Assembly: GCA_903844265.1 (NCBI GenBank)
Contig: CAIMTB010000360.1
Coordinates: forward strand, 1-35,353
DNA length: 35,353 nt
Direction of reading: 5' to 3'
Source of the DNA: an uncultured Verrucomicrobiota bacterium
GTDB lineage: Bacteria; Verrucomicrobiota; Verrucomicrobiia; Limisphaerales; CAIMTB01
The translations under genes and the position numbers were made by a program. The notes under the pieces were generated by a model, which had not been told where the DNA came from, made no database searches, and worked only from the letters and a program-made list of their open reading frames with translations. The first letter of the stretch is position 1. The number at the start of each line of letters is the position of its first letter. Of the stretch, positions 23,393-30,957 are shown piece by piece.

Positions 23393-24999
23393 GGCTGGAG
23401 CGGCAACCGGAACGCGGCTGCCTCACGGTCATTCCTCACGATCAGGACATCGCCCGCCATGGCCGCGGGATTCCAGGTCTTTCCCGTCACCGCCGAAAAC
23501 CGGGTGCGCTCACGAAACACGTCGGGCGCTGCGTCGACCAACACGACGTTGCCGTTCTCAGCCGTGACCAGGAGGAACTCCCCCACGAGCAGCAACTGCC
23601 CGTGCCCGTACCTCTCCCCATCCCACCGCCGGGTTCCTTCCTTCAGGTCCAGGCATACCAACCGCCCATCATCGAGCCCATACGCCACCGGACCCCGCAG
23701 GATGACATTCGCAAACTTCGACTTCAGCCGCATCGACCGCCACACCACCTCGGTCACCGACCACTTCCCATCCGCCCCCGGCGCCACCTCGATGAGATGC
23801 GCCCCGGTCCCGTAGCCGCTGGTCACCAACACCTCCCCGCGCTCCGGATCCACCACCCGCGGGTCTGCCACGTGCGGATGCCCGCCACGCCAGGGATGTT
23901 CCCACAGCTTCGCACCCGTGCCCGGATCGTGGCCCGCCACGCCCGCCCCGGTGAAGGTCAGGATCTGCGCCACGCCACGGAGGGTCTCGAGCCGCGCCGA
24001 ACTGTAATGCGGTTCTGCGGTTCCACCCGACCAGACGCCCTCACCCGTGTCCGCCCGGAACGCCATGAGCGAAGCCGACGGCTGCCTTCCCAGCGGCGCG
24101 ACGATGACCCGGTTCGAGATCACCAGCGGGGAACTGCTCAAACCCCACCCCAAATCCGACACCGGCCGCCCGTTGACTACATTCGTACTCCAGAGGACCG
24201 CCCCGTCGGCGAGGTTGAGGCAATTCAGAAACCCGGTGGCTCCAAGGGCGTACACGCGATTCGACACGACGGTCGGCGTGGCCCGCGGGCCGATGCCGCC
24301 GATCGGGTTGTCGTACCGGGCCGCATCGCGGTGGGCCCACACCCGGCGACCCGTCTGCAGTTCAAAACACGCGACGACTTCGTCCGGACCGTCCTGTTCC
24401 TGGGTCAACGCAAGGTTCCCCGCGATCGCAAAACCGCCCCAACCCGATCCGAGCGGCTGTCGCCAGAGCAACCGCGGCGGATGATTGGTCCAGTCCGGAA
24501 GCAGGCGGACTCCCCCGACCGTGCCGTCGCGGTGATCCCCGAGGAACTGGGAGAATCCGGGAAGCGCAGGCCCAGGAGTTGTCGCCGCCGTGACCACGGT
24601 ATCCGCAGCGACAGCCGCGACCTGCGCCTGGGCGGCGCCAACGGGGCTTGCCGCGCTCCGCTTCCACCGCCCCTCGAAGATCGGAACCAGGTCCCCCGTG
24701 ACGCCGACGAACCGGAACACCAGAAGGGCGAGACCCACCGCGCCGACGAAGCAGCCGAGCACGGACCATCGCGAACGCCAGCGCATCCGGGAGAAGCCCA
24801 TCACCCAGAGCAGCAGCAACCCCGCAACCACCAGCGTCACGACGCCGGTGCTCATCACCTGCGCCTGACGCGGCAAGTCCGCATCGCGCCAGATGAAGAC
24901 CAGGCGGGCCAGGCCCCCGAGGACGATGATCAACGCGGGCCACCAGCGCACCCCACGGCCGGGCGTGGGATCCGTAATCTTGGAATCAGTCGGGATCAT
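23389..24999 (-). CDS. Membrane-anchored PQQ-like beta-propeller protein
   Basis: This 536-residue protein has three N-terminal membrane segments (about residues 19-37, 48-67 and 78-99). An Ala-rich linker follows, then a PQQ-like (WD-type) propeller from about residue 150. Recognisable blades include VVACFELQTGRRVWAHRD, NCLNLADGAVLWSTNVV, AFRADTGEGVWSGG, GHDPGTGAKLWEHPWRGG and CLDLKEGTRRWDGERYG, ending in VDAAPD...AAMAGDVLIVRND. Such soluble propellers resemble quinoprotein dehydrogenases, but I do not see the disulfide pair or haem-binding CxxCH of the true enzymes, so a structural or binding role is equally likely. It is in the inner membrane with the propeller outside the cytoplasm. Start and stop codons overlap both neighbours (ATGA), which implies coupled expression with the PLP enzyme and the lipoprotein. 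Confidence 0.88.
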   Translation of the reverse strand: MIPTDSKITDPTPGRGVRWWPALIIVLGGLARLVFIWRDADLPRQAQVMSTGVVTLVVAGLLLLWVMGFSRMRWRSRWSVLGCFVGAVGLALLVFRFVGVTGDLVPIFEGRWKRSAASPVGAAQAQVAAVAADTVVTAATTPGPALPGFSQFLGDHRDGTVGGVRLLPDWTNHPPRLLWRQPLGSGWGGFAIAGNLALTQEQDGPDEVVACFELQTGRRVWAHRDAARYDNPIGGIGPRATPTVVSNRVYALGATGFLNCLNLADGAVLWSTNVVNGRPVSDLGWGLSSSPLVISNRVIVAPLGRQPSASLMAFRADTGEGVWSGGTAEPHYSSARLETLRGVAQILTFTGAGVAGHDPGTGAKLWEHPWRGGHPHVADPRVVDPERGEVLVTSGYGTGAHLIEVAPGADGKWSVTEVVWRSMRLKSKFANVILRGPVAYGLDDGRLVCLDLKEGTRRWDGERYGHGQLLLVGEFLLVTAENGNVVLVDAAPDVFRERTRFSAVTGKTWNPAAMAGDVLIVRNDREAAAFRLPLQP

Positions 25000-26105
25000 G
25001 GCTTCTTCAGCAACTGCTCGAACAGCACTCCACGCAACGCCGACACCTGCGCCGGCGTGTGCTCACTTGAGATCGCGAACCGAAAATAGCGGTCTGCGGG
25101 ACCGTTGGGATAGCGAATCAGCGGCGGATGAATCCCGGCATCGAGCAGGCGCTTCCTGAAGCGCAGCACCTCCCGCGCCGTTGCCGGAGCCACCGCAAAC
25201 ATCGGCCCCGGTCCCACCGGCGCCACCGCGCCTGCTTCCCGGAACCCTTCCTTCATCGTGGACAACGCCGCCGCGAGCCGCGCACGCCGCGTCGCACCCT
25301 CGCGCTCAAGGACTGCAAGCGAGGCGAGTGCCGCCGCCGCGAGCGGTGGCGGCAGCATCGTGCTGCCCGTATAAAGCCGGCTCCGCTCGAAGATGGCCTC
25401 GCGCAACGAGCGCGGCCCCAGCACCGCGCCTCCATAGCTTCCCAGCGCCTTGCTCAACGTCACCGTCAACACCACACGCCGCAGGGGAACGCCGCTCAAC
25501 TCCAGGCTCCCCCGACCACGCTTCCCCAGCACCCCCAGGCCATGGGCGTCATCCACCAACAGCGTCGCGCTCGCCGGCAATGCGTCGACCAGTCCCGCCA
25601 GGGGCGCAACCTCGCCGCTGTGGGTGAACAACCCATCGGTCATCACCAACGCCCGGCTTCTCCGTCCGCATTTCCGCACCACCGCGCCGCACCCCTTTGC
25701 GTCGCGATGCGGGAAAGTGACCACCGGCAACCCGGTCAATTGGGACGCATCCACCAGGCACGCATGGGCCCGCTCGTCCAGCACCACGTGGGTATGTTCC
25801 TTCGCCAGAGCCTGCGCCGCCACCAGGGGCGCGGCATACCCCGCCGACGTCAACGTCGCCACGCCCCACCCGAAAAAATCAGACAGCGCACGCTCCAGAC
25901 AGCCGTAGATCGGGACATTCCCCGTCGTCATCCGCGAGGCACAGGCGCTCGGGCCGAATCGTTCCAGACCCTCCAGGACCGCGGCGCGGACTTCCGGATG
26001 CCACGACAGGCGCAGGTAATCGCTGCCGGCGAAGTAGCTCAACTTCCGGCCGCGATCCTTCACCCACGTCACATCGGTCTGCTCCAACTCCCGCGGTTCA
26101 CGCAC
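24996..26105 (-). CDS. Alpha-oxoamine synthase family PLP enzyme (BioF/KBL-like)
   Basis: This 369-residue fold-type I PLP enzyme has the alpha-oxoamine synthase pattern. Visible are KLSYFAGSDYLRLSWHPEV near residue 21, GPSACASRMTTGN, LDERAHACLVDAS with the His that stacks on PLP, TDGLFTHSGEVAPL, VDDAHGLGVLG (Asp and His contacting the cofactor), and the Schiff-base Lys219 in TLSKALGSYGG. Family members condense an amino acid with an acyl thioester (BioF with pimeloyl, KBL, SPT, ALAS). No bio genes are nearby, so 8-amino-7-oxononanoate synthase is not assured and the acyl donor is unknown. It heads an overlapping operon with a membrane propeller and a lipoprotein, which points to an envelope product. 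The start is a GTG; no ATG exists in frame back to the upstream stop, and no Shine-Dalgarno is obvious. Confidence 0.88.
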   Translation of the reverse strand: MREPRELEQTDVTWVKDRGRKLSYFAGSDYLRLSWHPEVRAAVLEGLERFGPSACASRMTTGNVPIYGCLERALSDFFGWGVATLTSAGYAAPLVAAQALAKEHTHVVLDERAHACLVDASQLTGLPVVTFPHRDAKGCGAVVRKCGRRSRALVMTDGLFTHSGEVAPLAGLVDALPASATLLVDDAHGLGVLGKRGRGSLELSGVPLRRVVLTVTLSKALGSYGGAVLGPRSLREAIFERSRLYTGSTMLPPPLAAAALASLAVLEREGATRRARLAAALSTMKEGFREAGAVAPVGPGPMFAVAPATAREVLRFRKRLLDAGIHPPLIRYPNGPADRYFRFAISSEHTPAQVSALRGVLFEQLLKKP

Positions 26106-26229
26106 GCGCTCATTGAACTGAGCCCCATCACCGGAGGCCAGCGCTCAATGTTCGATCAAGGGGCGCGCTCCAAAACCATCCGCAGGGCGTGAGGCGACTT
26201 GTCACGGCCTTCCTTTTCTCCAACCTCAA

Positions 26230-26262
26230 GCGATCCAAAGCGGCGACGAGCCGCCGCACCAA
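26230..26262. repeat. Short GCGGCGACGAGCCGC stem-loop repeat unit
   Basis: GCGGC (26240-26244), loop GACGA and GCCGC (26250-26254) form a compact hairpin flanked by CCAAA and CCAAAGG. From general familiarity, similar GCGGCGACGAGCCGCCGC units are dispersed between genes in Verrucomicrobiota; that is recollection, not a search result. Confidence 0.45.
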
Positions 26263-26285
26263 AGGACCCTGGACCCAAGATCTCT

Positions 26286-26394
26286 CCATGAACCGAGTGG
26301 CACCACGAAGGACACGAAGGACACGAAGGAACACAAATCCTCTGGCCTTCGTGATCTTCGTGACCTTCGTGGTAGATCCCCGCGTGGTTCATGG
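26286..26394. repeat. Palindromic element with CACGAAGG tandem units
   Basis: The left arm 26302-26329 (ACCACGAAGG then two ACACGAAGG) is complementary to the right arm 26346-26373 at 25 of 28 positions around a 16-nt loop. An outer perfect 9-nt pair, CCATGAACC (26286-26294) and GGTTCATGG (26386-26394), bounds the element. It could fold as a long hairpin in DNA or RNA. It has no coding sense; the in-frame HEGHEDHEG-type peptides are artefacts. Confidence 0.8.
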
Positions 26395-26433
26395 TCCCAA
26401 TGCGTGTCCAAATCTTGGAAAACCCGGCTCTCC

Positions 26434-27516
26434 ATGAACCTTCCCATCCACGCCGAAATGCCACAGCGCAAGGACTGGCGCATCGGGATCCTTGGTGCCG
26501 GTTTCATCGTCAACGACTGCCATCTCGTGGCGTATCGGAAGGCGGGATTCAACCCGGTCGCCATTGCGGCAAGGACCCGCGACCGGGCGGTGGAAGCCGC
26601 CCAGAGACACGGCATCCGCCTCGTCCACGAGTCCCCTGAGGCTTTGTTGGACGACCCGACGATCGAGGTGCTCGACATCGCTGTCCCGCCCGCGGCCCAG
26701 GTGCCGCTGATTCAGGCCGCCTGCAAACGGGGCACGTTGAGGGGGATCCTCGCACAAAAGCCACTCGGCGTGGATTACGCCGAGGCACTCACCGCCGTGC
26801 GGGCATGCGAGGAAGCCGGCATCGTCCTCGGGGTGAACCAGAACATGCGGTACGATCCGAGCGTCCGCGCCGCACGTGAGCTCCTCCGCTCGGGTCGGCT
26901 CGGCGAGCCGGTCCTTGCGACCATCGACATGCGCGGCATTCCGCACTGGATGCCGTGGCAGCGGGATCTTGGCTGGGCCACGCTACGCATCATGTCGATC
27001 CATCACCTCGACTGTTTCCGCGGATGGTTTGGTGACCCTGACCGCATCTACTGCAGCGTTCGCACCGACCCGCGAACCACGTTCCCGCACGTCGACGGCA
27101 TTGCCACCTACATCCTCGAGTACGCGTCCGGACTGCGTTGCGTGGGCATTGACGACACCTGGACGGGACCGGCGAAGGAAGGGTGCCCGGCCGATATCCG
27201 GATCGAGTGGCGCATCGAGGGTACGGACGGGCTTGCGATCGGTGACGTGGGTTGGTGCAAGGATCCCTACACCACGCCGAGCACGATGCGTTGGGCGGCA
27301 AAGGGCCATCGCGAGTTCCAGAAACCGCAATGGCCCGAGGCCTGGTTTCCCGACGCATTCATCGGCACCATGGCCCAACTCCTCGTCGCCCTCGAGCGGC
27401 GCGAAGAGCCCGAGATCGGCGGACGCGACAATTTGAAGACCATGGCCCTGGTGGAGGCCGCCTACCGAAGCGTGGAATTACGGCGCGCAGTTTCGCCGAC
27501 CGAGATCTCGGGTTGA
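26434..27516 (+). CDS. Gfo/Idh/MocA family oxidoreductase (cytosolic)
   Basis: This 360-residue protein from ATG 26434 has no export signal. The N-terminal Rossmann domain begins WRIGILGAGFIVNDCHL. The family's EKP motif appears as QKPLGVD, keeping the Lys and Pro but replacing the Glu. The C-terminal domain shows RIMSIHHLDCFRGWFGDP with the His pair that lies near the substrate. Members are NAD(P)-dependent dehydrogenases or epimerases of sugars, inositols and related compounds; the substrate is unknown. The ORF track uses GTG 26404, but that start lies within a repeat-flanked region. ATG 26434 (or 26458) fits the family better, and it falls inside the second copy of a 13-nt direct repeat. 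The gene is monocistronic, convergent with the next. Confidence 0.92.
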   Translation: MNLPIHAEMPQRKDWRIGILGAGFIVNDCHLVAYRKAGFNPVAIAARTRDRAVEAAQRHGIRLVHESPEALLDDPTIEVLDIAVPPAAQVPLIQAACKRGTLRGILAQKPLGVDYAEALTAVRACEEAGIVLGVNQNMRYDPSVRAARELLRSGRLGEPVLATIDMRGIPHWMPWQRDLGWATLRIMSIHHLDCFRGWFGDPDRIYCSVRTDPRTTFPHVDGIATYILEYASGLRCVGIDDTWTGPAKEGCPADIRIEWRIEGTDGLAIGDVGWCKDPYTTPSTMRWAAKGHREFQKPQWPEAWFPDAFIGTMAQLLVALERREEPEIGGRDNLKTMALVEAAYRSVELRRAVSPTEISG

Positions 27517-27520
27517 GTCG

Positions 27521-27552
27521 TGGCGCAGACAGACCTGTCTGAGGTTCCGCCA
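27521..27552 (+). terminator. Candidate stem-loop after the Gfo/Idh/MocA gene
   Basis: CAGACA (27526-27531), loop GACC and TGTCTG (27536-27541) form a perfect 6-bp hairpin four nt or so after the stop codon. TGGCG (27521-27525) and CGCCA (27548-27552) can extend it with a 6-nt bulge. It lies in the 65-nt convergent gap, and there is no U-tract. Confidence 0.4.
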
Positions 27553-27581
27553 ACCGGTCCGTCGGCGAAGGACCATCCGGC

Positions 27582-29771
27582 TCAGAATTCGACCACCAAC
27601 TCCCGCGGTCGCGATTCGTTCGCGAACCGGATCCAGGCCAGACGATCCGCCGCGGCATACCTGAAATCGGTCAGCTCCACGCCCGCCAGCATCACGCGCT
27701 TCGGCGCCGACGAGAGACGCAGCAGCAGCAATCCCGGCGTTCGCGCGACCCCTTCCACATGCGCGGCGAATCGTCGTGCCGACACCTCCGATGGGAGCAC
27801 CTTCGCCGATGCCGCAACCACCCGCGCCCCGCGCCCGCGCAACGCGCCAAGGTCCACGAGGAACATCCTCTCTCCCGACCCGACCGTCGGATCTTCCCGG
27901 ACCGCGAGCTCCGGATCGAAGAGGTTCACGAACCGCCCATGGAGCTTCATCGGCGGTGCCGCCACCGATTCATCGAGACCTGCCGCGATGACATAAGGGC
28001 CACGGCGCATGGCGAGATGATCCGTCTCGGTCCACTTCCCGCCACCCCGCTTCACAGCCTCGCGGACGATGCGGACCAGGCGGACATCCCCGTCACCGCT
28101 CGCGGCGAGGCGGGCGGGGTTCTCCCGCAACCACACCACGCTGCCGCGTCCGACCCGGGCGAATCCGCTCCCGTTTGTCGTCCCGACCAGATTCCGGGTC
28201 ACCCCCAGGGCGTCGAGGAGATGAAGTCGCGGGGTCGAATAGGAAAACTTCCCCGTATTCCACCACTCACTCACCGCCGAGTAGGGATCGGAATCATCAT
28301 CGCAGATCACCAGCGCACCGCCTCGACGCACCCAGTCCACGAGCGGCGGATGCACCTCGGGACCGAGCGGCTTCATCCCATGATAACTCAGGAGGAGCAC
28401 GCGCAACCCACCCAGAAAATCCGGCAGCCCGACATTCTCCAATTGCACCGGCGTCACCGGCATGCCGCGTTTCAACAGGGGCAATGCCAGGCCGTAGAAG
28501 CCGCCAAGGTGAGGGTCGCTCGGGGTCGGATCGCCCCGCTGGAACATCATCGAGTCACTGACGGCCACACCGATCCCCGTCGTGCCGCAGTCCCAGGACC
28601 AATGCTTCTGATCCATGTCGTTCAATGCCTGGCAGACCACCTGCAGCTCCGAGGCGTAGGACGGCGGAATCGGCTTGGGATCCGGGCTTCCCGCGGGATA
28701 TCGCCCACCGAAGACGCGCTCGGGCCAGGGCGCGACCTCGAAGCGCCAGACATCCGGCTGCAGAAGCGAAGCAACCATCGTGGATTCCCAATTGCGGCGG
28801 TAATCCGCCCAGTCGTGCTTCGGGTCATCCTCGATCGGGTCGTTCAAGTACCACACCGTCCGCCCGGTGGCCCGGACCAGGTTCTGCATCGCTCCATATT
28901 CCAGGAAGGCGGTCTCGAAGGTGCGCTCCCTGAGAAGACCGCGATACTGGTTCGGCGTGCGCGATGTGCCGGTCCACACCTGCGCGATGTATCCGTCGCA
29001 GCCGTCGAGTCGCGCCAGGCTCGATTCCGGGCTGACGATCCTCCAGTGGGAATAATTCAGGAGGCTGTGAGTGGGGACATAGCACCGGACCTTCCGTCCC
29101 GAGGTCTTGTTGTAACCCTGGACATGGTCGAACACCTGCTGCAGGGCGCGCCGGTAGAGAAAATACTTCAGCTTCGAGGCCCGCCATTGGGCGTCCACGG
29201 AGGAATGCGGCGGCCGCCATTCCTCGCCATAGTAACTTCGCCATTCATTCTTGAAGCCCTCGGAATATCCCCCGCGCACCCAGAATTCCGGCTCCTCCAG
29301 ATGGATGGCCTCGGCTCCCGCATCCAACGCGCGCTGGACACCGAGGCAGAGAAACTTCCCGTAATTCACCCCGGGCGACATGTAATAGACGTCGCCGCCG
29401 TGGCTGATCTTCCGTCCCGCCCGATCGGTCTGCGCCTCGTTCTCGTGATTGATGCCGTCGAAGCGGCCGTAGAGATAATCCTGGTAGTTGCCCCATGAAA
29501 CCCCGGTCATCACATGGATGCGATAACCGCGGTCGCGCCACGTCCCGATCCGCGCCGGCAGGCCCGGATCGACACCGTAGACGATGGCGACATCCGACCG
29601 CAGGTTCCCGTTCTCGCTCCATCCCTGGCCGGTCTGGAAACAAGTGCGCTCGAGAACTTCGCGGGGATCCTTCGGGAAGGCGGCCGGCAAGTCGGCAGCG
29701 GAACCGCCACGGGTTCCGACAAGGACGGCGAGCATCACGCCAGCCAACGCGGTGAAGAGGGGACGAATCAT
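27582..29771 (-). CDS. Secreted protein of unknown function, putative TIM-barrel glycosidase-like
   Basis: This 729-residue protein has a signal peptide (residues 1-25, cleavage near GSA-AD). The N-terminal ~400 residues alternate short hydrophobic strands and helices. They include YRIHVMTGVSWGNYQDY, a segment AGAEAIHLEEPEFWVRGGY with clustered acidic residues after a strand, and VWYLNDPIEDD, all consistent with a TIM barrel that carries acidic catalytic residues. The following region (GLRVLLLSYHGMKPLG, LVDWVRRGGALVICDDD) resembles the glutamine-amidotransferase-like trimerisation domain of family 42 beta-galactosidases. The C-terminus is a small beta domain. I cannot assign a family with certainty; a glycoside hydrolase or hydrolase-like protein is inferred. 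It lies 69 nt downstream of the GspC-like gene on the same strand. Confidence 0.82.
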   Translation of the reverse strand: MIRPLFTALAGVMLAVLVGTRGGSAADLPAAFPKDPREVLERTCFQTGQGWSENGNLRSDVAIVYGVDPGLPARIGTWRDRGYRIHVMTGVSWGNYQDYLYGRFDGINHENEAQTDRAGRKISHGGDVYYMSPGVNYGKFLCLGVQRALDAGAEAIHLEEPEFWVRGGYSEGFKNEWRSYYGEEWRPPHSSVDAQWRASKLKYFLYRRALQQVFDHVQGYNKTSGRKVRCYVPTHSLLNYSHWRIVSPESSLARLDGCDGYIAQVWTGTSRTPNQYRGLLRERTFETAFLEYGAMQNLVRATGRTVWYLNDPIEDDPKHDWADYRRNWESTMVASLLQPDVWRFEVAPWPERVFGGRYPAGSPDPKPIPPSYASELQVVCQALNDMDQKHWSWDCGTTGIGVAVSDSMMFQRGDPTPSDPHLGGFYGLALPLLKRGMPVTPVQLENVGLPDFLGGLRVLLLSYHGMKPLGPEVHPPLVDWVRRGGALVICDDDSDPYSAVSEWWNTGKFSYSTPRLHLLDALGVTRNLVGTTNGSGFARVGRGSVVWLRENPARLAASGDGDVRLVRIVREAVKRGGGKWTETDHLAMRRGPYVIAAGLDESVAAPPMKLHGRFVNLFDPELAVREDPTVGSGERMFLVDLGALRGRGARVVAASAKVLPSEVSARRFAAHVEGVARTPGLLLLRLSSAPKRVMLAGVELTDFRYAAADRLAWIRFANESRPRELVVEF

Positions 29772-29840
29772 CGAGAGGACAACCCAGTGGCGAACCCGGC
29801 CTGCGGTGTCGAGGGAGCGGTTCGCCGTATTTGCCGAGAT

Positions 29841-30854
29841 CTACTGGACAGGCATCTCGGGTCCGGAAGGCATGCCGGGGATCGGCGGAAGTCGGATGCC
29901 CACCGAGGCCGCCGCCTCCCGCTGCCTGATGAGCACGTCGTACTGATGTTCCACAGGGATCGACGGCACCGATGTCGTGTCAAGGCGTTGAGGGCGTGCC
30001 GGGACATTACCGCCGCCGTTTCCCGTCGTGGCCCCCCCCTGGAAGCCGGACCCTGCGCCGATGGCCGTGGGCGGGACCACCATGTTCCCCGCATTGCCGC
30101 TGGCGCGATTGGCATTGCGTGAGAAGACAAGAGGCTCGCCACCACCGGACCCAGGCTGGGCCACGGGGTGGGCGGCGGCGGCACCACCACCTCCAGCGGG
30201 GAAAACGGCTGTCGTGGCTCCGCGATTCACGTTGCCTGCATTTCCAGGGGGCAGGACGGGCACCGCGCCGGGCTTGCCGCCCGCCGGAGCCGCATCCTTC
30301 TTCAGACCGTTATCCTTGAAGGTGAGCGTCGCCTCGACCCCGCCGTTGATCACACGGACAAACCTCTTGCGGACATCGATCTCGCGAACCTCGAGCCCGC
30401 TTCCGTGGCGAACCCGCCCTTTGTCCGGATTGTCGGTAAGCGTCGGATACTGGAATTGCCCCGGCCGATCGGTGTCAGGGATCACCAGATAAGCGTAACG
30501 CACCCCGCCAATCTCTGAGACACCGGCCAGCTTCACATCCAATTTGAGAGGCTCGGGTGCCGCTGGCACGTTGGTCGGCGGAGGCGGGGGAGGCGCGGGT
30601 TCGCGAAGCCGGAATGCATTGCGGGCCACGATGGCCCGGTACGGGTTGTTGCGGCTCGTGACGTCGTGCTTCGGGGGATCAACGGGGTCCACAGCATCCA
30701 GGCTGGCTGCATCCGCGGGCTCCGCCAGAGCGGAGGCTTCCCCCGGCACATTGGGATCAGCGGTATCCGCGAGGACCGGAAGCGAGAACAGCATCATCGC
30801 CATGACCAGCGACGGCCGGCGAATCGTCGTTCGCAAGGGTGGAAAGCGGAACAT
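29841..30854 (-). CDS. GspC/PilP-like secretion accessory protein (putative)
   Basis: This 337-residue protein has an N-terminal signal/anchor (MAMMLFSLPVLA, residues 17-28) and an acidic spacer. A conserved segment NPYRAIVARNAFRLREPAPPPPPP is followed by a small beta domain (LDVKLAGVSEIGGVRYAYLVI...LEVREIDVRKRFVRVINGGVEATLTF). This asparagine-Phe-Pro-rich linker followed by a homology-region beta barrel is the layout of type II secretion GspC and of PilP. The C-terminal third is Gly/Ala/Pro/Asn-rich and probably disordered. The ORF-track start at 30974 is too early; ATG 30854 is chosen because it is preceded by a good Shine-Dalgarno (GAGGTGA, about 3 nt before the ATG), one of the few in this window. 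It would sit in the inner membrane facing the periplasm. The partner secretion genes are not present, so the role is inferred. Confidence 0.72.
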   Translation of the reverse strand: MFRFPPLRTTIRRPSLVMAMMLFSLPVLADTADPNVPGEASALAEPADAASLDAVDPVDPPKHDVTSRNNPYRAIVARNAFRLREPAPPPPPPTNVPAAPEPLKLDVKLAGVSEIGGVRYAYLVIPDTDRPGQFQYPTLTDNPDKGRVRHGSGLEVREIDVRKRFVRVINGGVEATLTFKDNGLKKDAAPAGGKPGAVPVLPPGNAGNVNRGATTAVFPAGGGGAAAAHPVAQPGSGGGEPLVFSRNANRASGNAGNMVVPPTAIGAGSGFQGGATTGNGGGNVPARPQRLDTTSVPSIPVEHQYDVLIRQREAAASVGIRLPPIPGMPSGPEMPVQ

Positions 30855-30957
30855 GGTCACCTCAGTTAAACAGCGCGGATCCCGGATGGTTGCGCTGGCG
30901 ACGGACATTGGCCCCGGTCCCCTCCCCGCGCAACACCGTTGACGACCCCCTCCATCA

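Larger units (their letters stand above)
26106..26433. other. Repeat-rich intergenic region
   Basis: This stretch of about 330 nt lies between the divergent PLP-enzyme and oxidoreductase genes. The 26106-26229 part shows no gene or clear promoter. It is followed by a short GCGGC/GCCGC stem-loop unit, then by a large palindromic CACGAAGG element, then by a 13-nt direct repeat that runs into the next gene's start. The ORFs listed here in the track translate the repeats and are not credible genes. Confidence 0.6.

Noticed and set aside
23056-25089. 677-aa ORF on the + strand
   Set aside because: It is antisense to the propeller and lipoprotein genes, with Arg/Pro/His-rich composition and no domain pattern.
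26156-26464. Small ORFs with HEGHEDHEG or repeated SFV-type peptides
   Set aside because: They are translations of the palindromic CACGAAGG repeat and have no ribosome-binding site or domain.
27759-29498. 579-aa ORF on the + strand
   Set aside because: Shadow of the 729-aa secreted protein, which has a signal peptide and coherent strand/helix pattern.
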